A DNA stretch of 64,000 nucleotides from Peptococcaceae bacterium UBA7702. Its GTDB lineage: Bacteria; Bacillota; Dehalobacteriia; UBA7702. Positions 40,651-49,813 of this stretch are shown piece after piece. The position numbers and the translations under genes were made by a program. The notes beneath the pieces were generated by a model that ran no database searches, was not told the DNA's origin, and saw only the letters and a program-made list of their open reading frames with translations. The stretch covers positions 717,513 to 781,512 of the forward strand of contig DLGE01000001.1 of the NCBI GenBank assembly GCA_002482535.1, written 5' to 3'. How positions within the stretch are numbered: the first letter of the stretch is position 1; each line of letters starts with the position of its first letter.

Positions 40651-42294
40651 TCATGCCAATTCATTTAATACGTACACATCGGGACGGCATTTTCCTTTTT
40701 TTTGCTTCCCTTTCAGGTGATAATCGAGAAGCAAACCGCTCTCACCAGCCGTGGCCTCCTCAAGATAGCCCTTGCCGTCAAAGGAAAAGGCCACCGGAAA
40801 CCGCAAAAGGCGCACGCGCTTGTAGATTTCCCGGGGGGCCATATCCCGATAGTGCGGCAAAACCGCTTCTACCGCCTTTTTATCCTGGAGAAAACCCTTG
40901 AGTTCCCGCTCTTCCGCCGCAGTCACCGTTGCGCCATGGTTTTGCAGAAAATCATCGAAGCGTAGCAAAGAATGCCAGACCGCTCCTTCTTGGGGCAGGA
41001 GCGTCTGTAGGGTAGTTTCGTAATCCGCGCTTTCCGCCAAGGCGGAAAACAGCGTAAAACTGTCGTTACCGTTGTTTTTCAGGGCAAAGCGCAGAGTCTG
41101 CCGAAGGTTACCTTTATTATATACCGTGTCCATGAAATGATCGATTTTTTTCAACCGATGCAGTTCCGCTGTGGAGATGTCTTTGGAACGCACCACTTCA
41201 TAAGGGGGAAACGTCTCGGCAATGTAGCCGAAGCGCTCTCTTTCCTCAGCCAGTTTGGTGCCAGGGAGCAGCTTCAAAAAGCCCAACTGCAAGTAATCGG
41301 GATAAAGGGACATCACCTCATTGAAGCCCTGGGCAAAGGAGGTGAGATCTTCATGGGGCAAAGCGGCGATCAAATCAAAATGGGTATGCAGACTGTCCGC
41401 GGCGATCAGTTCCTGATAATAGGCTTTGGTCTGTTGCCATTGGGCAAAACGGCAGCTTTCCGCCAAAGTCTTTTCATTCAAAGACTGTATGCCGATTTCC
41501 ACCTGAAAATAGTTCCTGGGCGCCGCCGTCAGTAAGTCAACGGTTTCCCGGTCTAAAAGTTCCCCTTTGAGCTCAAAGTGGAAGGTGATCCCTGCCCTGT
41601 AATGATCAAGGAGGTAGCGCAAAATTTCCTTGGCCCGCTCTTTGGGAGCATTGAAGGTGCGGTCCACCAGTTTGACCACAGAAAATTCGTGGTGAAGAAA
41701 AAAGTCCAGCTCTTTTTTGACCCGTTCCAGAGGGAGATAAGCCCGCTGTTCTTCTGCCGAAGAAAGGCAGAAGGCGCAGCGGTAGGGGCAGCCCCGGGAT
41801 GTTTCGTAATAAACAAGGCGGTGCTTTAGGGCAGATAGATCCTCTTCACGATAGGGGAATTTCCAGTCCTCGGCAAAAAAAGAGCCGGACAAAAGTCCCA
41901 TGCTCCCCTGGGGATCTTCCCCTCCCGCGATGGCAGTTAAAAGATGGGGCCAAAGAGGCTCCAGGGCGCCGGGAACCACAAAGCCGTAAGGGGAAAATGC
42001 CTCGGTTGCGTAGGTGGGCTCCGGCCCGCCCAGGATCAATACCGTCTCCGGCAGCGCTTCTTTCACCAAGCTCAGCAGCTTGAGGACCGTTTCCCGATTC
42101 CAAAGATAAACGGAAAAGGCCATGACGTCGTAATTTCCAGCGGCAAGCTCATAGAATATACTTAGGATCGGTTCATTATTATTGAATTCTCTAATCTCCC
42201 CTGTCATCCCCTGGGGTAAATTCTCCCGAAGATAGTAGAGGGCAAGATTGCTGTGGACAAATTGGCTGTTGACACCGATCAATCCGATTTTCAT
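40651..42294 (-). CDS. B12-binding radical SAM protein
   Basis: A 548-residue protein. The N-terminal cobalamin-binding domain (about 1-130) is followed by the radical SAM core with the [4Fe-4S] motif GCPYRCAFC near residue 170, and a DUF4080-type C-terminal domain (about 370-540). Start at 42294 has AGGTGATGG at normal distance. The reaction is unknown; it may be a methyltransferase. Not obviously in an operon. Confidence 0.88.
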   Translation of the reverse strand: MKIGLIGVNSQFVHSNLALYYLRENLPQGMTGEIREFNNNEPILSIFYELAAGNYDVMAFSVYLWNRETVLKLLSLVKEALPETVLILGGPEPTYATEAFSPYGFVVPGALEPLWPHLLTAIAGGEDPQGSMGLLSGSFFAEDWKFPYREEDLSALKHRLVYYETSRGCPYRCAFCLSSAEEQRAYLPLERVKKELDFFLHHEFSVVKLVDRTFNAPKERAKEILRYLLDHYRAGITFHFELKGELLDRETVDLLTAAPRNYFQVEIGIQSLNEKTLAESCRFAQWQQTKAYYQELIAADSLHTHFDLIAALPHEDLTSFAQGFNEVMSLYPDYLQLGFLKLLPGTKLAEERERFGYIAETFPPYEVVRSKDISTAELHRLKKIDHFMDTVYNKGNLRQTLRFALKNNGNDSFTLFSALAESADYETTLQTLLPQEGAVWHSLLRFDDFLQNHGATVTAAEERELKGFLQDKKAVEAVLPHYRDMAPREIYKRVRLLRFPVAFSFDGKGYLEEATAGESGLLLDYHLKGKQKKGKCRPDVYVLNELA

Positions 42295-42362
42295 ATCCAT
42301 CACCTGTTTTCTTATTCCGTCTACTATTATAATATAGGTGAAGCAAAAAATACAATAGAAAA

Positions 42363-42383
42363 GAGACGCCGCAAAGGCGTCTC
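42363..42383. terminator. Hairpin flanking the dispersed repeat
   Basis: GAGACGCC-GCAAA-GGCGTCTC. A near copy (GAGACACC-GTAAA-GGCGTCTC) lies at 42653-42673 on the other side of repeat copy 2. Confidence 0.6.
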
Positions 42384-42433
42384 TCCAAATTGTAGACAAA
42401 GTCCGCATATGCGGAATTTGGATGCAAGCTGAT

Positions 42434-42647
42434 AGGCTGTCGAGAAAGGCTTAGTCTTTTCGGGCAAATACCTGCGGCATTTGCTGCCGAAGGACACTAT
42501 CTTAACCTTGAAAATCCCTGCGGCCTTTCCTAAGGTTAAGGGTCGGACCGGTGAACGCTTTGGCCTGCGGCTGCGCCGTGTACATAGAGGTACTCAAGCT
42601 GTCGTGGGCCAAAGGGTTCGCCGCGTATCAGACTTTGTCGGCGGCCT
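42434..42647 (+). repeat. Dispersed palindromic repeat, copy 2 (long form)
   Basis: The outer arms match copy 1 (AGGCTGTCGAGAAAGGCTTAG at left, TATCAGACTTTGTCGGCGGCCT at right) and so does the tip with GTGTACATAGAGGTAC. About 90 bases (42455-42548) are inserted in the left arm; they contain their own small inverted repeats, such as CTTAACCTT with AAGGTTAAG. Confidence 0.75.
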
Positions 42648-42649
42648 GA

Positions 42650-42676
42650 AGAGACACCGTAAAGGCGTCTCTCTTG
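42650..42676 (-). terminator. Hairpin after the CotF-like gene
   Basis: A near duplicate of the 42363 hairpin, just downstream of the CotF-like gene on the minus strand. Confidence 0.6.
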
Positions 42677-42686
42677 TAAACTGTAT

Positions 42687-43166
42687 TCAACGGTACATGC
42701 CGTTGGTCTCCATATAGTTATAAATCTGTTCACCGTGCTGTTGCTCTTCTTTTTGAATGTGGTTCAAGGCTTCCCGAATGGCGGGATCTTTGAATTCAAA
42801 AATCCCGGTGTTATATACGGAGGAAACATGTTTTTCGGTGGAAAGTGCGTCAGTACAGAGATAACTGTCCTGCTGTTTGTTTTGCGTCGATTCGTAATAC
42901 GTATAGGAGGGCGTCATCTGCTGCTGGGGTTGCTGCGATTGCTGCTGACCGCCGCTGCCGCCGGCTTGCATCATCGGTACGCTACCGTTCATAATTTGAT
43001 CAATGGTTCTTAAATGCTGTTCCTCCTGGCGTCCCAAACGTGAAAATAGATTTTTCAGCTGCATGTCCTTGGCATCACTGGAATACTTCGCGTATTTTTC
43101 AATGCAGATCTGTTCCTGTTCCTTTAAATCGCCTAAAATCGAAGCTTCTTTTTGTGTTAAATTCAT
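42687..43166 (-). CDS. CotF-type spore coat/ferritin-like protein
   Basis: A 159-residue protein with two four-helix-like halves (about 5-65 and 100-155) joined by a Gln/Gly/Pro-rich linker. The N-half (LTQKEASILGDLKEQEQICIEKYAKY) and C-half (IREALNHIQKEEQQHGEQIYNYM) match the CotF family. CotF is a spore coat protein in Bacillus, so this points to a sporulating ancestry. Relatives also occur in non-sporulating Bacillota. Start follows GGTGAT. Confidence 0.8.
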   Translation of the reverse strand: MNLTQKEASILGDLKEQEQICIEKYAKYSSDAKDMQLKNLFSRLGRQEEQHLRTIDQIMNGSVPMMQAGGSGGQQQSQQPQQQMTPSYTYYESTQNKQQDSYLCTDALSTEKHVSSVYNTGIFEFKDPAIREALNHIQKEEQQHGEQIYNYMETNGMYR

Positions 43167-43234
43167 ATAAAATCACCTCGCCCTTATTATGCGGCGCTGA
43201 AAATAAAATATACAGAATTTTCCGGTTTGCCCTC

Positions 43235-44185
43235 TCATTTTACCAAGAAAAGCAAATGGCCGTAGCCTTCCTCTGCCATCTCCTCTTTGGGGATAAACTT
43301 CAGGGAAGCGCTGTTGATGCAGTAACGCAAACCGCCGGTTTTCCGCGGCCCGTCGTTAAAAACATGACCCAAATGAGCGTCGCCAACACGACTGCGTACC
43401 TCGGTGCGGCGCATCCCGTAGGAATGATCTCGCATCTCCTTCACCACCTCAGGGTCGATGGGCTTAGAAAAACTGGGCCAGCCACAGCCGGACTCAAATT
43501 TATCGACAGAGGAAAAAAGCGGCTCACCGGTGGTGATGTCCACATAGATGCCAGGGCGAAAAGAATCAAAGAACTCGTTTTGAAAAGGGGGTTCGGTGGC
43601 ATTATCCTGGGTCACCTCATACTGGCTTGGCGTCAGTCGGCCTTTTAAGCTTTCCTTTTCCGGGACTTCGTAATCTTTTGGATTTACCAAGGCTTGCGCG
43701 GCTTTTTCAAACTTTTCTTGGGGAATGTGGCAATATCCCCTCTTATGTTTGTCCAAATACCGTTGATGGTAGGCTTCCGCCTCCTTAAATTGGCACAGTG
43801 GTTCTGCCTCAATGGCGATGGGTTCCGCATAACGCTCCTGCAAGGCGCTAAGAGACGCGGCGATCACCACCTTGTCCTCGGGGTCAACATAATAAATGCC
43901 TGTCCGGTACTGAGAACCGAAGTCGCCTCCCTGGTGATTCACGGCGACGGGGTCGATGGCGTCGTAATAAAGGGTCAAAAGAAAATCGAGAGAGACCTTT
44001 TTAGGATCGTAAACAACGCGTACCGTTTCGGCATGGCCTGTATCACGATGGCAAACATCCTCATAAGTGGGATTTTCCGTATTGCCGTTGGCGTAACCGA
44101 CCACGGTTTCTAGCACACCGGGTATGGACGCAAGGTATTTTTCCATACCCCAAAAACAACCACCTGCCAAATAAATTTCCGCCAT
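43235..44185 (-). CDS. msrAB: Peptide-methionine sulfoxide reductase MsrA-MsrB fusion
   Basis: A 316-residue fusion. Residues 1-160 are MsrA with GGCFWG; residues 175-312 are MsrB with CGWPSF and RYCINSASL. They reduce the S and R forms of methionine sulfoxide. The MsrB half lacks the zinc CxxC pairs of the zinc type. Start has AGGTGCGCC upstream. Confidence 0.94.
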   Translation of the reverse strand: MAEIYLAGGCFWGMEKYLASIPGVLETVVGYANGNTENPTYEDVCHRDTGHAETVRVVYDPKKVSLDFLLTLYYDAIDPVAVNHQGGDFGSQYRTGIYYVDPEDKVVIAASLSALQERYAEPIAIEAEPLCQFKEAEAYHQRYLDKHKRGYCHIPQEKFEKAAQALVNPKDYEVPEKESLKGRLTPSQYEVTQDNATEPPFQNEFFDSFRPGIYVDITTGEPLFSSVDKFESGCGWPSFSKPIDPEVVKEMRDHSYGMRRTEVRSRVGDAHLGHVFNDGPRKTGGLRYCINSASLKFIPKEEMAEEGYGHLLFLVK

Positions 44186-44324
44186 GGCGCACCTCCTGCC
44201 ACTAAAATCAAAATAATCTTTCTCCTGTTTTACCCTTATCTACGTTCATTATGCACAAAGCAGTGGAAAAACGCAAGGAAAGATGTTTGATTTCCGGCAA
44301 AAAAGAGCACATCCATGATGATGA

Positions 44325-44359
44325 AAAGCCCGGTTTCGTATCACACCAAACCGGGCTTT
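44325..44359 (-). terminator. Hairpin downstream of the MerR gene
   Basis: AAAGCCCGGTTT pairs with AAACCGGGCTTT, about 50 bases after the MerR gene stop. Confidence 0.6.
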
Positions 44360-44410
44360 CGATCTATGATTTCTCCTTCTCCTGTTCCTTGATGAGCTCC
44401 TACGCAAACC

Positions 44411-45202
44411 TTAATCCTGCCATTTTCCAAAGGGAAAATAAGCTTCATAAAAGTGAGAACGCTGATTTTCCCGGCGAAATGTCAGCAGATAACGGATATA
44501 GACGGCTTCACCGCAGGAAACGCCCTGTTCTTTCCCGAGAGCCAAAACCGATTCCAGAATCGACGGATCTTTCATTTCCTTATCATTGGTGAAGGTAATG
44601 TAAAAATACCGCTGATTGACAATTTTATGGTATCTTATGGATGGGAACTCTTTATCTAATATTGAAACGTAACGTTTCCCGATCATCATCGGAGACTCTT
44701 CATGAATCGGGGTATTCCCTGTAATCCTGAACTTACTGACCCAATAACTGACGGAAAAGAGAGCGGAATGGATGTTCATTTGAAGCTCCTTTTCCGGATA
44801 AAAAAGATAGACCGGTTCATTCAGAGTCATTTCAGTAAATTTGTTTTGAAAAGATAAGGCATGCTTAATCTGGATCTCAAAATCACGGAGCATCTCCAAA
44901 GATTTCATGCGGCGCTGAATCTCTTTTTCAAATAAATCGTTTTGGCGGGAATAGGCCTCCAGATATTCATCGATGGAACCGGCGTAAACAATATCATGAA
45001 TCTCATCGACGTTGGCATTGAGACAATTACGAAAGAAAGCCACGTCAATCAATTCCAGAAGATCTGCTCCGCTGTAATAGCTATATCCGTTATGCTCATG
45101 TTTTTTGGATGAAATCAAACCTCTTTCCGTGTAATAACGTATGGCGGAACGACTGATTCCCAAAAGATCCCGGACTTCAACAGGAGACATTTCCTTTATC
45201 AT
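44411..45202 (-). CDS. MerR-family transcriptional regulator
   Basis: A 263-residue regulator. An N-terminal winged-helix MerR domain (1-75) starts MSPVEVRDLLGISRSAIRYYTERGLI, read from residue 5. The C-terminal part (120-263) is long enough to bind an effector, like the ligand-binding MerR class. It is the last gene of the leftward MttB-transporter operon. MerR proteins act on promoters with a 19-bp spacer; the two promoters of this locus (48275 and 48427) have it, so self-contained control of the cluster is likely. Confidence 0.88.
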   Translation of the reverse strand: MIKEMSPVEVRDLLGISRSAIRYYTERGLISSKKHEHNGYSYYSGADLLELIDVAFFRNCLNANVDEIHDIVYAGSIDEYLEAYSRQNDLFEKEIQRRMKSLEMLRDFEIQIKHALSFQNKFTEMTLNEPVYLFYPEKELQMNIHSALFSVSYWVSKFRITGNTPIHEESPMMIGKRYVSILDKEFPSIRYHKIVNQRYFYITFTNDKEMKDPSILESVLALGKEQGVSCGEAVYIRYLLTFRRENQRSHFYEAYFPFGKWQD

Positions 45203-45264
45203 AATACCACGATTCCTTTAAAGCATTTACGACACGAAAATCATATCACATCGCTCATTTTAAC

Positions 45265-46695
45265 TCAAGCCTTCTCAATCTTACCAATAAATGTAAGGAT
45301 GTCTTTTTCCTGTTCGGCGTCGAGAAGAGTTTCCGGCGCGGATTCAAGAATGTGAAGAACTTTTTCATGAGCCGTTTCCACAACGTCCTTGGAACCGTCG
45401 GCTTCCCAGGCGTCACTGGAACGCCAATCGGAAACACTCGGCTGCCAACCTTCGCGAACGTGGAGCATCGTAGATTCTTCGGTGAGAAAGTCCTGACAAG
45501 GTTTGCAGTTCATGAGTTCTTTCATGCCCATATATTCTTCACTGGTGTTCATGCCGTTGAGAATGAAGCGCACTCTGTCAACAAGTTCGTTATCGAGAAT
45601 ACATTTTTCCAAAGAGGTGGTCATCAGGTTAGAAAGGGCGCCCACGGTCTGGCTGGTTAGGTTGACTCCTGCCAAGGCACAGAAGAGGAAGCTCTGCATG
45701 GATTCCATGCCGGCCTGAAAATCGATGGTTTTGGAACTGGTAACGCCGGTTTGAGAACGGGTTGGCAGGTTGTAGAATTCGCGATACATCTGAATGCAGG
45801 CGCCCAGCATCAGAGTACTGTCGGGAGATGAGCATTCCCAGGTGGCATATCGCATATTGCCGGAAGTCAGCGTCGCTGAGGTGATCATGGGCACACCGGG
45901 ACACACCAGCTGAGCATAAACGAGACCGGCAAGGGTTTCGGTGACGTCGAGGATCACGGTAGAATAAAGATAGATCGGGGCGGTGATACCGTTCATCGGC
46001 GCGGAAACGAGGCAGATCGGCTGATTGTTTTCGGCAAATACACGAATACCTTCGCAGGCGAATTCCGAATAAAACAACGGGGAGTTGGGAGTCGCGATAT
46101 GCCAGGTCAGATAGTGTTCTTTCACATAACCTTCTTTGCCGTAAGCAACGTCAAAGAGCTTCAAACATTCTTCTTTTTCCTGGATGGTGTCAAGCTCCAT
46201 GGGGCTGATGATCGGCTTGTCACTGTTTCGCATGGAAGTTAGCAAGCAATGAAGACCCATGACTCTTTTGTTGACATCGCTGGGACTAACAGGCTGATAA
46301 CCTGCAATATTAACGTTTTCGCAGGCATGATAGACTTTCTGTAAATCGGCAAAGTCTTTCAACGTAGCGCTGCGGCGCTTGCCGTCGTAATCGCGGACGA
46401 AAACCTCACCGCCGGCGGGATGGATCAGGAGACCTTCACCGACAGTAACGCTTTTTTCAGCGTTCATACCTTCGAGCAAAAAAGATGGAGGGCACTGCGA
46501 TAAGGCTTTTTCCACCATTTCTTTGGGAATATAGACGGTATGACCGTCAACTTTCGCACCGTGGGCTTTGAAGGTTTCTACCGCTTTATCCGACTGGAAT
46601 ACGATGCCTTTTTCGGATAGTAATTGGAGCGCCTTTTCATGTACCGTTTGCATTTCATCTTTGGTTAAAACTTTTACTTGACCAGCTAATTTCAT
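45265..46695 (-). CDS. Trimethylamine methyltransferase (MttB) family protein, non-pyrrolysine type
   Basis: A 476-residue MttB-superfamily member. It has no in-frame amber codon, so it is not a pyrrolysine enzyme. Non-pyrrolysine MttB homologues demethylate quaternary amines such as glycine betaine, carnitine or proline betaine, passing the methyl to a corrinoid protein. No corrinoid protein gene is nearby. The substrate is unknown. It lies between a small gene and a MerR gene in the same direction. Start has GGAGG upstream. Confidence 0.9.
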   Translation of the reverse strand: MKLAGQVKVLTKDEMQTVHEKALQLLSEKGIVFQSDKAVETFKAHGAKVDGHTVYIPKEMVEKALSQCPPSFLLEGMNAEKSVTVGEGLLIHPAGGEVFVRDYDGKRRSATLKDFADLQKVYHACENVNIAGYQPVSPSDVNKRVMGLHCLLTSMRNSDKPIISPMELDTIQEKEECLKLFDVAYGKEGYVKEHYLTWHIATPNSPLFYSEFACEGIRVFAENNQPICLVSAPMNGITAPIYLYSTVILDVTETLAGLVYAQLVCPGVPMITSATLTSGNMRYATWECSSPDSTLMLGACIQMYREFYNLPTRSQTGVTSSKTIDFQAGMESMQSFLFCALAGVNLTSQTVGALSNLMTTSLEKCILDNELVDRVRFILNGMNTSEEYMGMKELMNCKPCQDFLTEESTMLHVREGWQPSVSDWRSSDAWEADGSKDVVETAHEKVLHILESAPETLLDAEQEKDILTFIGKIEKA

Positions 46696-46751
46696 AATAA
46701 GGAAAATCCTCCGTTTTGTTTTTATGCTTCATATTTTAGTTTTTAAGCGAA

Positions 46752-46792
46752 GGGAAATCGCAGAAGGGATAAGTGCGATTTCCCTTCTTTTT
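46752..46792 (-). terminator. Hairpin between the 88-residue gene and the MttB gene
   Basis: AAGGGAAATCGCA pairs with TGCGATTTCCCTT. The T run is on the plus strand only; on the operon strand it may act as an RNA-stabilising or attenuating structure. Confidence 0.55.
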
Positions 46793-46829
46793 TGGACAAA
46801 TCTCTCTGGGTATTCATCCAAACTGAATT

Positions 46830-47096
46830 CTATTTGATATAACTGTTGATGATCGTCTTGCCTTCTTCGGGGGCGCGATAGTAAATCATCAATTCACCCT
46901 TGTCGTTCGCTTCGTAATGGTCTTCCACCAATAAATCGTTCTTTTCCCCGGTCATCAAAACTTCGAGAATACCGGTGGGTTTGAACATTCTCCATGGGGA
47001 GTATTCATCTTTTAAGGCTGCCATGACATCGTCAACACAAGCCATTTCAACGGTGGTCATATATTTCAGGACAGCAAAATTCAACGGTTTTTTCAT
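46830..47096 (-). CDS. Small protein in the MttB operon, unknown function
   Basis: An 88-residue soluble protein. Residues 5-50 look like a helix-rich winged-helix-type unit and 55-85 are beta-rich (LMIYYRAPEEG). It starts 3 bases after the transporter gene stop and runs to the MttB gene. I do not recognise the family. Confidence 0.6.
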   Translation of the reverse strand: MKKPLNFAVLKYMTTVEMACVDDVMAALKDEYSPWRMFKPTGILEVLMTGEKNDLLVEDHYEANDKGELMIYYRAPEEGKTIINSYIK

Positions 47097-47099
47097 GAT

Positions 47100-48206
47100 T
47101 TATGCCTCCTTCTTTTTGAATACGTCGAGAGGATTCATGGCAATCACCCAGATGCCGAAGATTTCCACCAGAGCCATCAACCATTGAATCGGGGTTAGGG
47201 TGTACCCCTCCCAACCCAAAATCCAACCGCAGACGACCATCATGAAAAACGGAGCCCAAAAGGCATACATCGAATTACAAACCATACCCAGGGCAGTTCC
47301 GCACATCGAATTTCCTTTGTACCACAGAGAATAGGCGGGATTGGCAAAAAAGCCGGAAATGATGAACCAAATGATGGCTCCGCTGAGAACCGCACCGCCG
47401 ACAAAGAACAGATAAGTGCTACCTTCGACGCCGCTCATGTCCGCCGTAGCGTTGGCAATGATGCAGAAAACCGGCACCAAAACGATGAGGTTTGCCAAAC
47501 CGGAAACGATCTGACGGATCGTAATGGCAATTTCGTAATCGACCATAATCGTCCCATACCCCGCAATGCTGCCTTCCACACCCCAGGCAATGGCGGCGAT
47601 AAAGGCAATACACATCCCAATCGTGGCCGTTGCGTCAACATCCCCGAGAGTCGTGCCGCCCAGAACAACCGCGGCAAAGAAACAGATGATGATGCCGGTG
47701 ACCATGCGGGCATTCAGTTTTTGTTTATAAAGAATACGGGATAATATGGCGCCCACTGCGGTACAAAGTGCCGTCACCGCGGCGGCGATGCCGCCGGCCA
47801 TCATCAGGCCGACGATATAACAAGTGGACGCAATCGGGCCGCCGCACAAAGCGCCGATGATGATCAGCATACCGGGTTTCGATTTTAAAGCGGGCAGGAA
47901 ATCCCGCATTTTCCCTTTCATGGTTGCAATGATCATACACCAAATGCCGGAAATTAAGTCGTTCAGGCTGGAACCGACTGCGCAAAGCAACAAATAGCCG
48001 ATGATTGTGCTTGCCAGGGGCAACGCCCAAAATTCGTTCCATATCCCTGAGGCCTCGCCAACGGTCATAAAAGCAGAAAACAAACCGTATGACATACCGG
48101 AAGCAAAGGCAAAGATCAAACCTTTACGCAAAAAGCTTCCCTTTTGTTTTCGGTAAACGCGTTTTAACTCACCATTGTCAATGTCGTTTTTTAATGTCTC
48201 CAACAA
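47100..48206 (-). CDS. DMT-superfamily (EamA-like) transporter
   Basis: About 368 residues with ten predicted membrane helices in two halves. The start is uncertain: the TTG at 48206 with GAGGTG before it lies downstream of the promoter at 48275-48305, whereas the ATG at 48305 would fall inside that promoter. The substrate is unknown; the operon mates (MttB-like protein) suggest a methylated amine. It is the first gene of the leftward operon. Confidence 0.82.
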   Translation of the reverse strand: MLETLKNDIDNGELKRVYRKQKGSFLRKGLIFAFASGMSYGLFSAFMTVGEASGIWNEFWALPLASTIIGYLLLCAVGSSLNDLISGIWCMIIATMKGKMRDFLPALKSKPGMLIIIGALCGGPIASTCYIVGLMMAGGIAAAVTALCTAVGAILSRILYKQKLNARMVTGIIICFFAAVVLGGTTLGDVDATATIGMCIAFIAAIAWGVEGSIAGYGTIMVDYEIAITIRQIVSGLANLIVLVPVFCIIANATADMSGVEGSTYLFFVGGAVLSGAIIWFIISGFFANPAYSLWYKGNSMCGTALGMVCNSMYAFWAPFFMMVVCGWILGWEGYTLTPIQWLMALVEIFGIWVIAMNPLDVFKKKEA

Positions 48207-48274
48207 AATTACACCTCTATTCGGAAAATTGCGCTCCGGATAGTTTTTTATCCGTGGGCCCTGAGCACAACCAT

Positions 48275-48305
48275 AGGATAAACCTGTACACAACGACCAT
48301 GTCAA
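48275..48305 (-). promoter_or_regulatory. MerR-type promoter of the leftward transporter/MttB operon
   Basis: TTGACA (48300-48305) and TATCCT (48275-48280) on the minus strand are 19 bases apart. The spacer starts TGGTCGT and ends ACAGGTT, like the opposite promoter. Confidence 0.65.
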
Positions 48306-48426
48306 TACTTTTTCGAAAAAACTTTTTAATTTTCAACAAATTTTTCACATTATTAAAATTGGAGTGGGAATTGAGCAGAAAATATTAAAATAGCTAAATT
48401 TTTGTTCTTTCATTGCGTAAAAACCA

Positions 48427-48457
48427 TTGACATGGTCGTAACAGACAGGTCTATGAT
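48427..48457 (+). promoter_or_regulatory. MerR-type promoter of the phosphotransferase gene
   Basis: TTGACA (48427-48432) and TATGAT (48452-48457) are 19 bases apart. The first 13 bases (TTGACATGGTCGT) and ACAGGT are identical to the opposite promoter. Confidence 0.65.
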
Positions 48458-48551
48458 AAGTTTGAAATTAAAAATGACGTGTACAAAAGAACTTCTTCGG
48501 AAGTATTTCTTCGCTACCCGTCATTGGTCATGTTAATGGAGGATGTAAAAA

Positions 48552-49697
48552 ATGATTGACCCACAAGCAAAACAGCTCATTGAGAAAGGAACCATAGAGT
48601 TTCGGCAGATCCAACACTTAGTTGAGGAAATCTATCAGTTAGGTACTTTGGATCGAATTTATGAAATTTTCGGCGGTTATGTCAATCGGAGCTTCGGTGC
48701 TGAAGTAACAAAGGCCGACGGCGAAGCCGTGGACTATTTTGTCCGCAGATACCGCACAACAACTACGGATGAAGATATCAGCTTCGAGCATAGAATCGTA
48801 ACATATGCCATCGAACACGGCTGCGACCTTGCCGCCGGCGTCATTCAAACGCCAACCGGCGAAACCTTCGTCAAAATCCCCTGGGAAACAGAAGAAGCCA
48901 CCTTGATTTATCCTTGGGCGATCTCAGAATACCTCTACGGCGAAGACCCCTATGACTGGGTCAACAACGAACTGCAAGAAAGCGAATACAACAGCATGGC
49001 AAGGGCCTTGGCAAAATTTCACGCCAGCAGCAAAGGCTTTGAAGGCGGCGTCAAATCCGAACCCCAAATTTATGAATTCCTTGATGTCAAAAAGGACTAC
49101 TTCATTCATCTGTTCGATGGAAAACCTGTTTCCAAGATGGATTGCTATGTCAATTCCTATAAAAAACATCTTAACTACGTTCTCTCCATGTGCGACAAGG
49201 CAAGAAAAGGCATGGCCGATTCCGGTATGCACGAAACAGGTAAAGGCATCAAAGTCGCCTGCCACAGCGATTACCACGTTTCCAACGTAAAATGGAATGA
49301 CGGCGAATGCTGCGGCATTTTTGACTTTGACTGGACAAAAGAAGATTACCGTCTCGGCGATATCGGCTACTCCCTCACCATTTCCATCGCTTCCTGGGAC
49401 GCCATGGAAGACGGCATCATCGATCTGGAAAAGATCAGAGCGTATATGGAGGGCTACTGCGACGCCACCAAAGAAATCGGCGTACTTCCCGAGCTCAGCG
49501 CCGAAGAGAAGAAAGCGTTCCCCTACATGATTCTTGCCGGCGCCATCTACCTTTTCCATTGGAGTACCGATTATGCCCATGATTGGGAAAACCTCAACAA
49601 CTTTGAATATGCCTACTATGTCAATCACCTCATCAAGACGATCCACTTCATTGAAAATCATATTGACGACCTTTACCATTTGATTTGTACCCTCTAA
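48552..49697 (+). CDS. Choline/aminoglycoside-kinase-like phosphotransferase
   Basis: A 381-residue kinase-fold protein of the APH/choline-kinase group. HSDYHVSNVKW near residue 240 holds the catalytic Asp and Asn, and GIFDFDW the metal Asp. It would phosphorylate a small hydroxyl compound; choline-like or amino-alcohol substrates fit the cluster, but this is inferred. GGAGGATG precedes the ATG. It is divergent from the transporter/MttB operon under a matching promoter. Confidence 0.85.
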   Translation: MIDPQAKQLIEKGTIEFRQIQHLVEEIYQLGTLDRIYEIFGGYVNRSFGAEVTKADGEAVDYFVRRYRTTTTDEDISFEHRIVTYAIEHGCDLAAGVIQTPTGETFVKIPWETEEATLIYPWAISEYLYGEDPYDWVNNELQESEYNSMARALAKFHASSKGFEGGVKSEPQIYEFLDVKKDYFIHLFDGKPVSKMDCYVNSYKKHLNYVLSMCDKARKGMADSGMHETGKGIKVACHSDYHVSNVKWNDGECCGIFDFDWTKEDYRLGDIGYSLTISIASWDAMEDGIIDLEKIRAYMEGYCDATKEIGVLPELSAEEKKAFPYMILAGAIYLFHWSTDYAHDWENLNNFEYAYYVNHLIKTIHFIENHIDDLYHLICTL

Positions 49698-49749
49698 AAG
49701 TCTCCTGGTACCCCTAATCGTCGTTTTTCTGCTCCTTCTACTTCCAAAC

Positions 49750-49796
49750 AAAAAATCCGAACCTCTTTTCCAAGGCAAGAGATCCGGATTTTTTGT
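49750..49796. terminator. Bidirectional terminator
   Basis: AAAAAATCCG...CTCTT pairs with AAGAG...CGGATTTTTT between two converging genes, with T runs on both sides. Confidence 0.75.
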
Positions 49797-49813
49797 ATTT
49801 CATATATCAATTC

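Noticed and set aside
45265..46695. MttB gene as a pyrrolysine enzyme
   Set aside because: The full-length frame has no internal amber codon.
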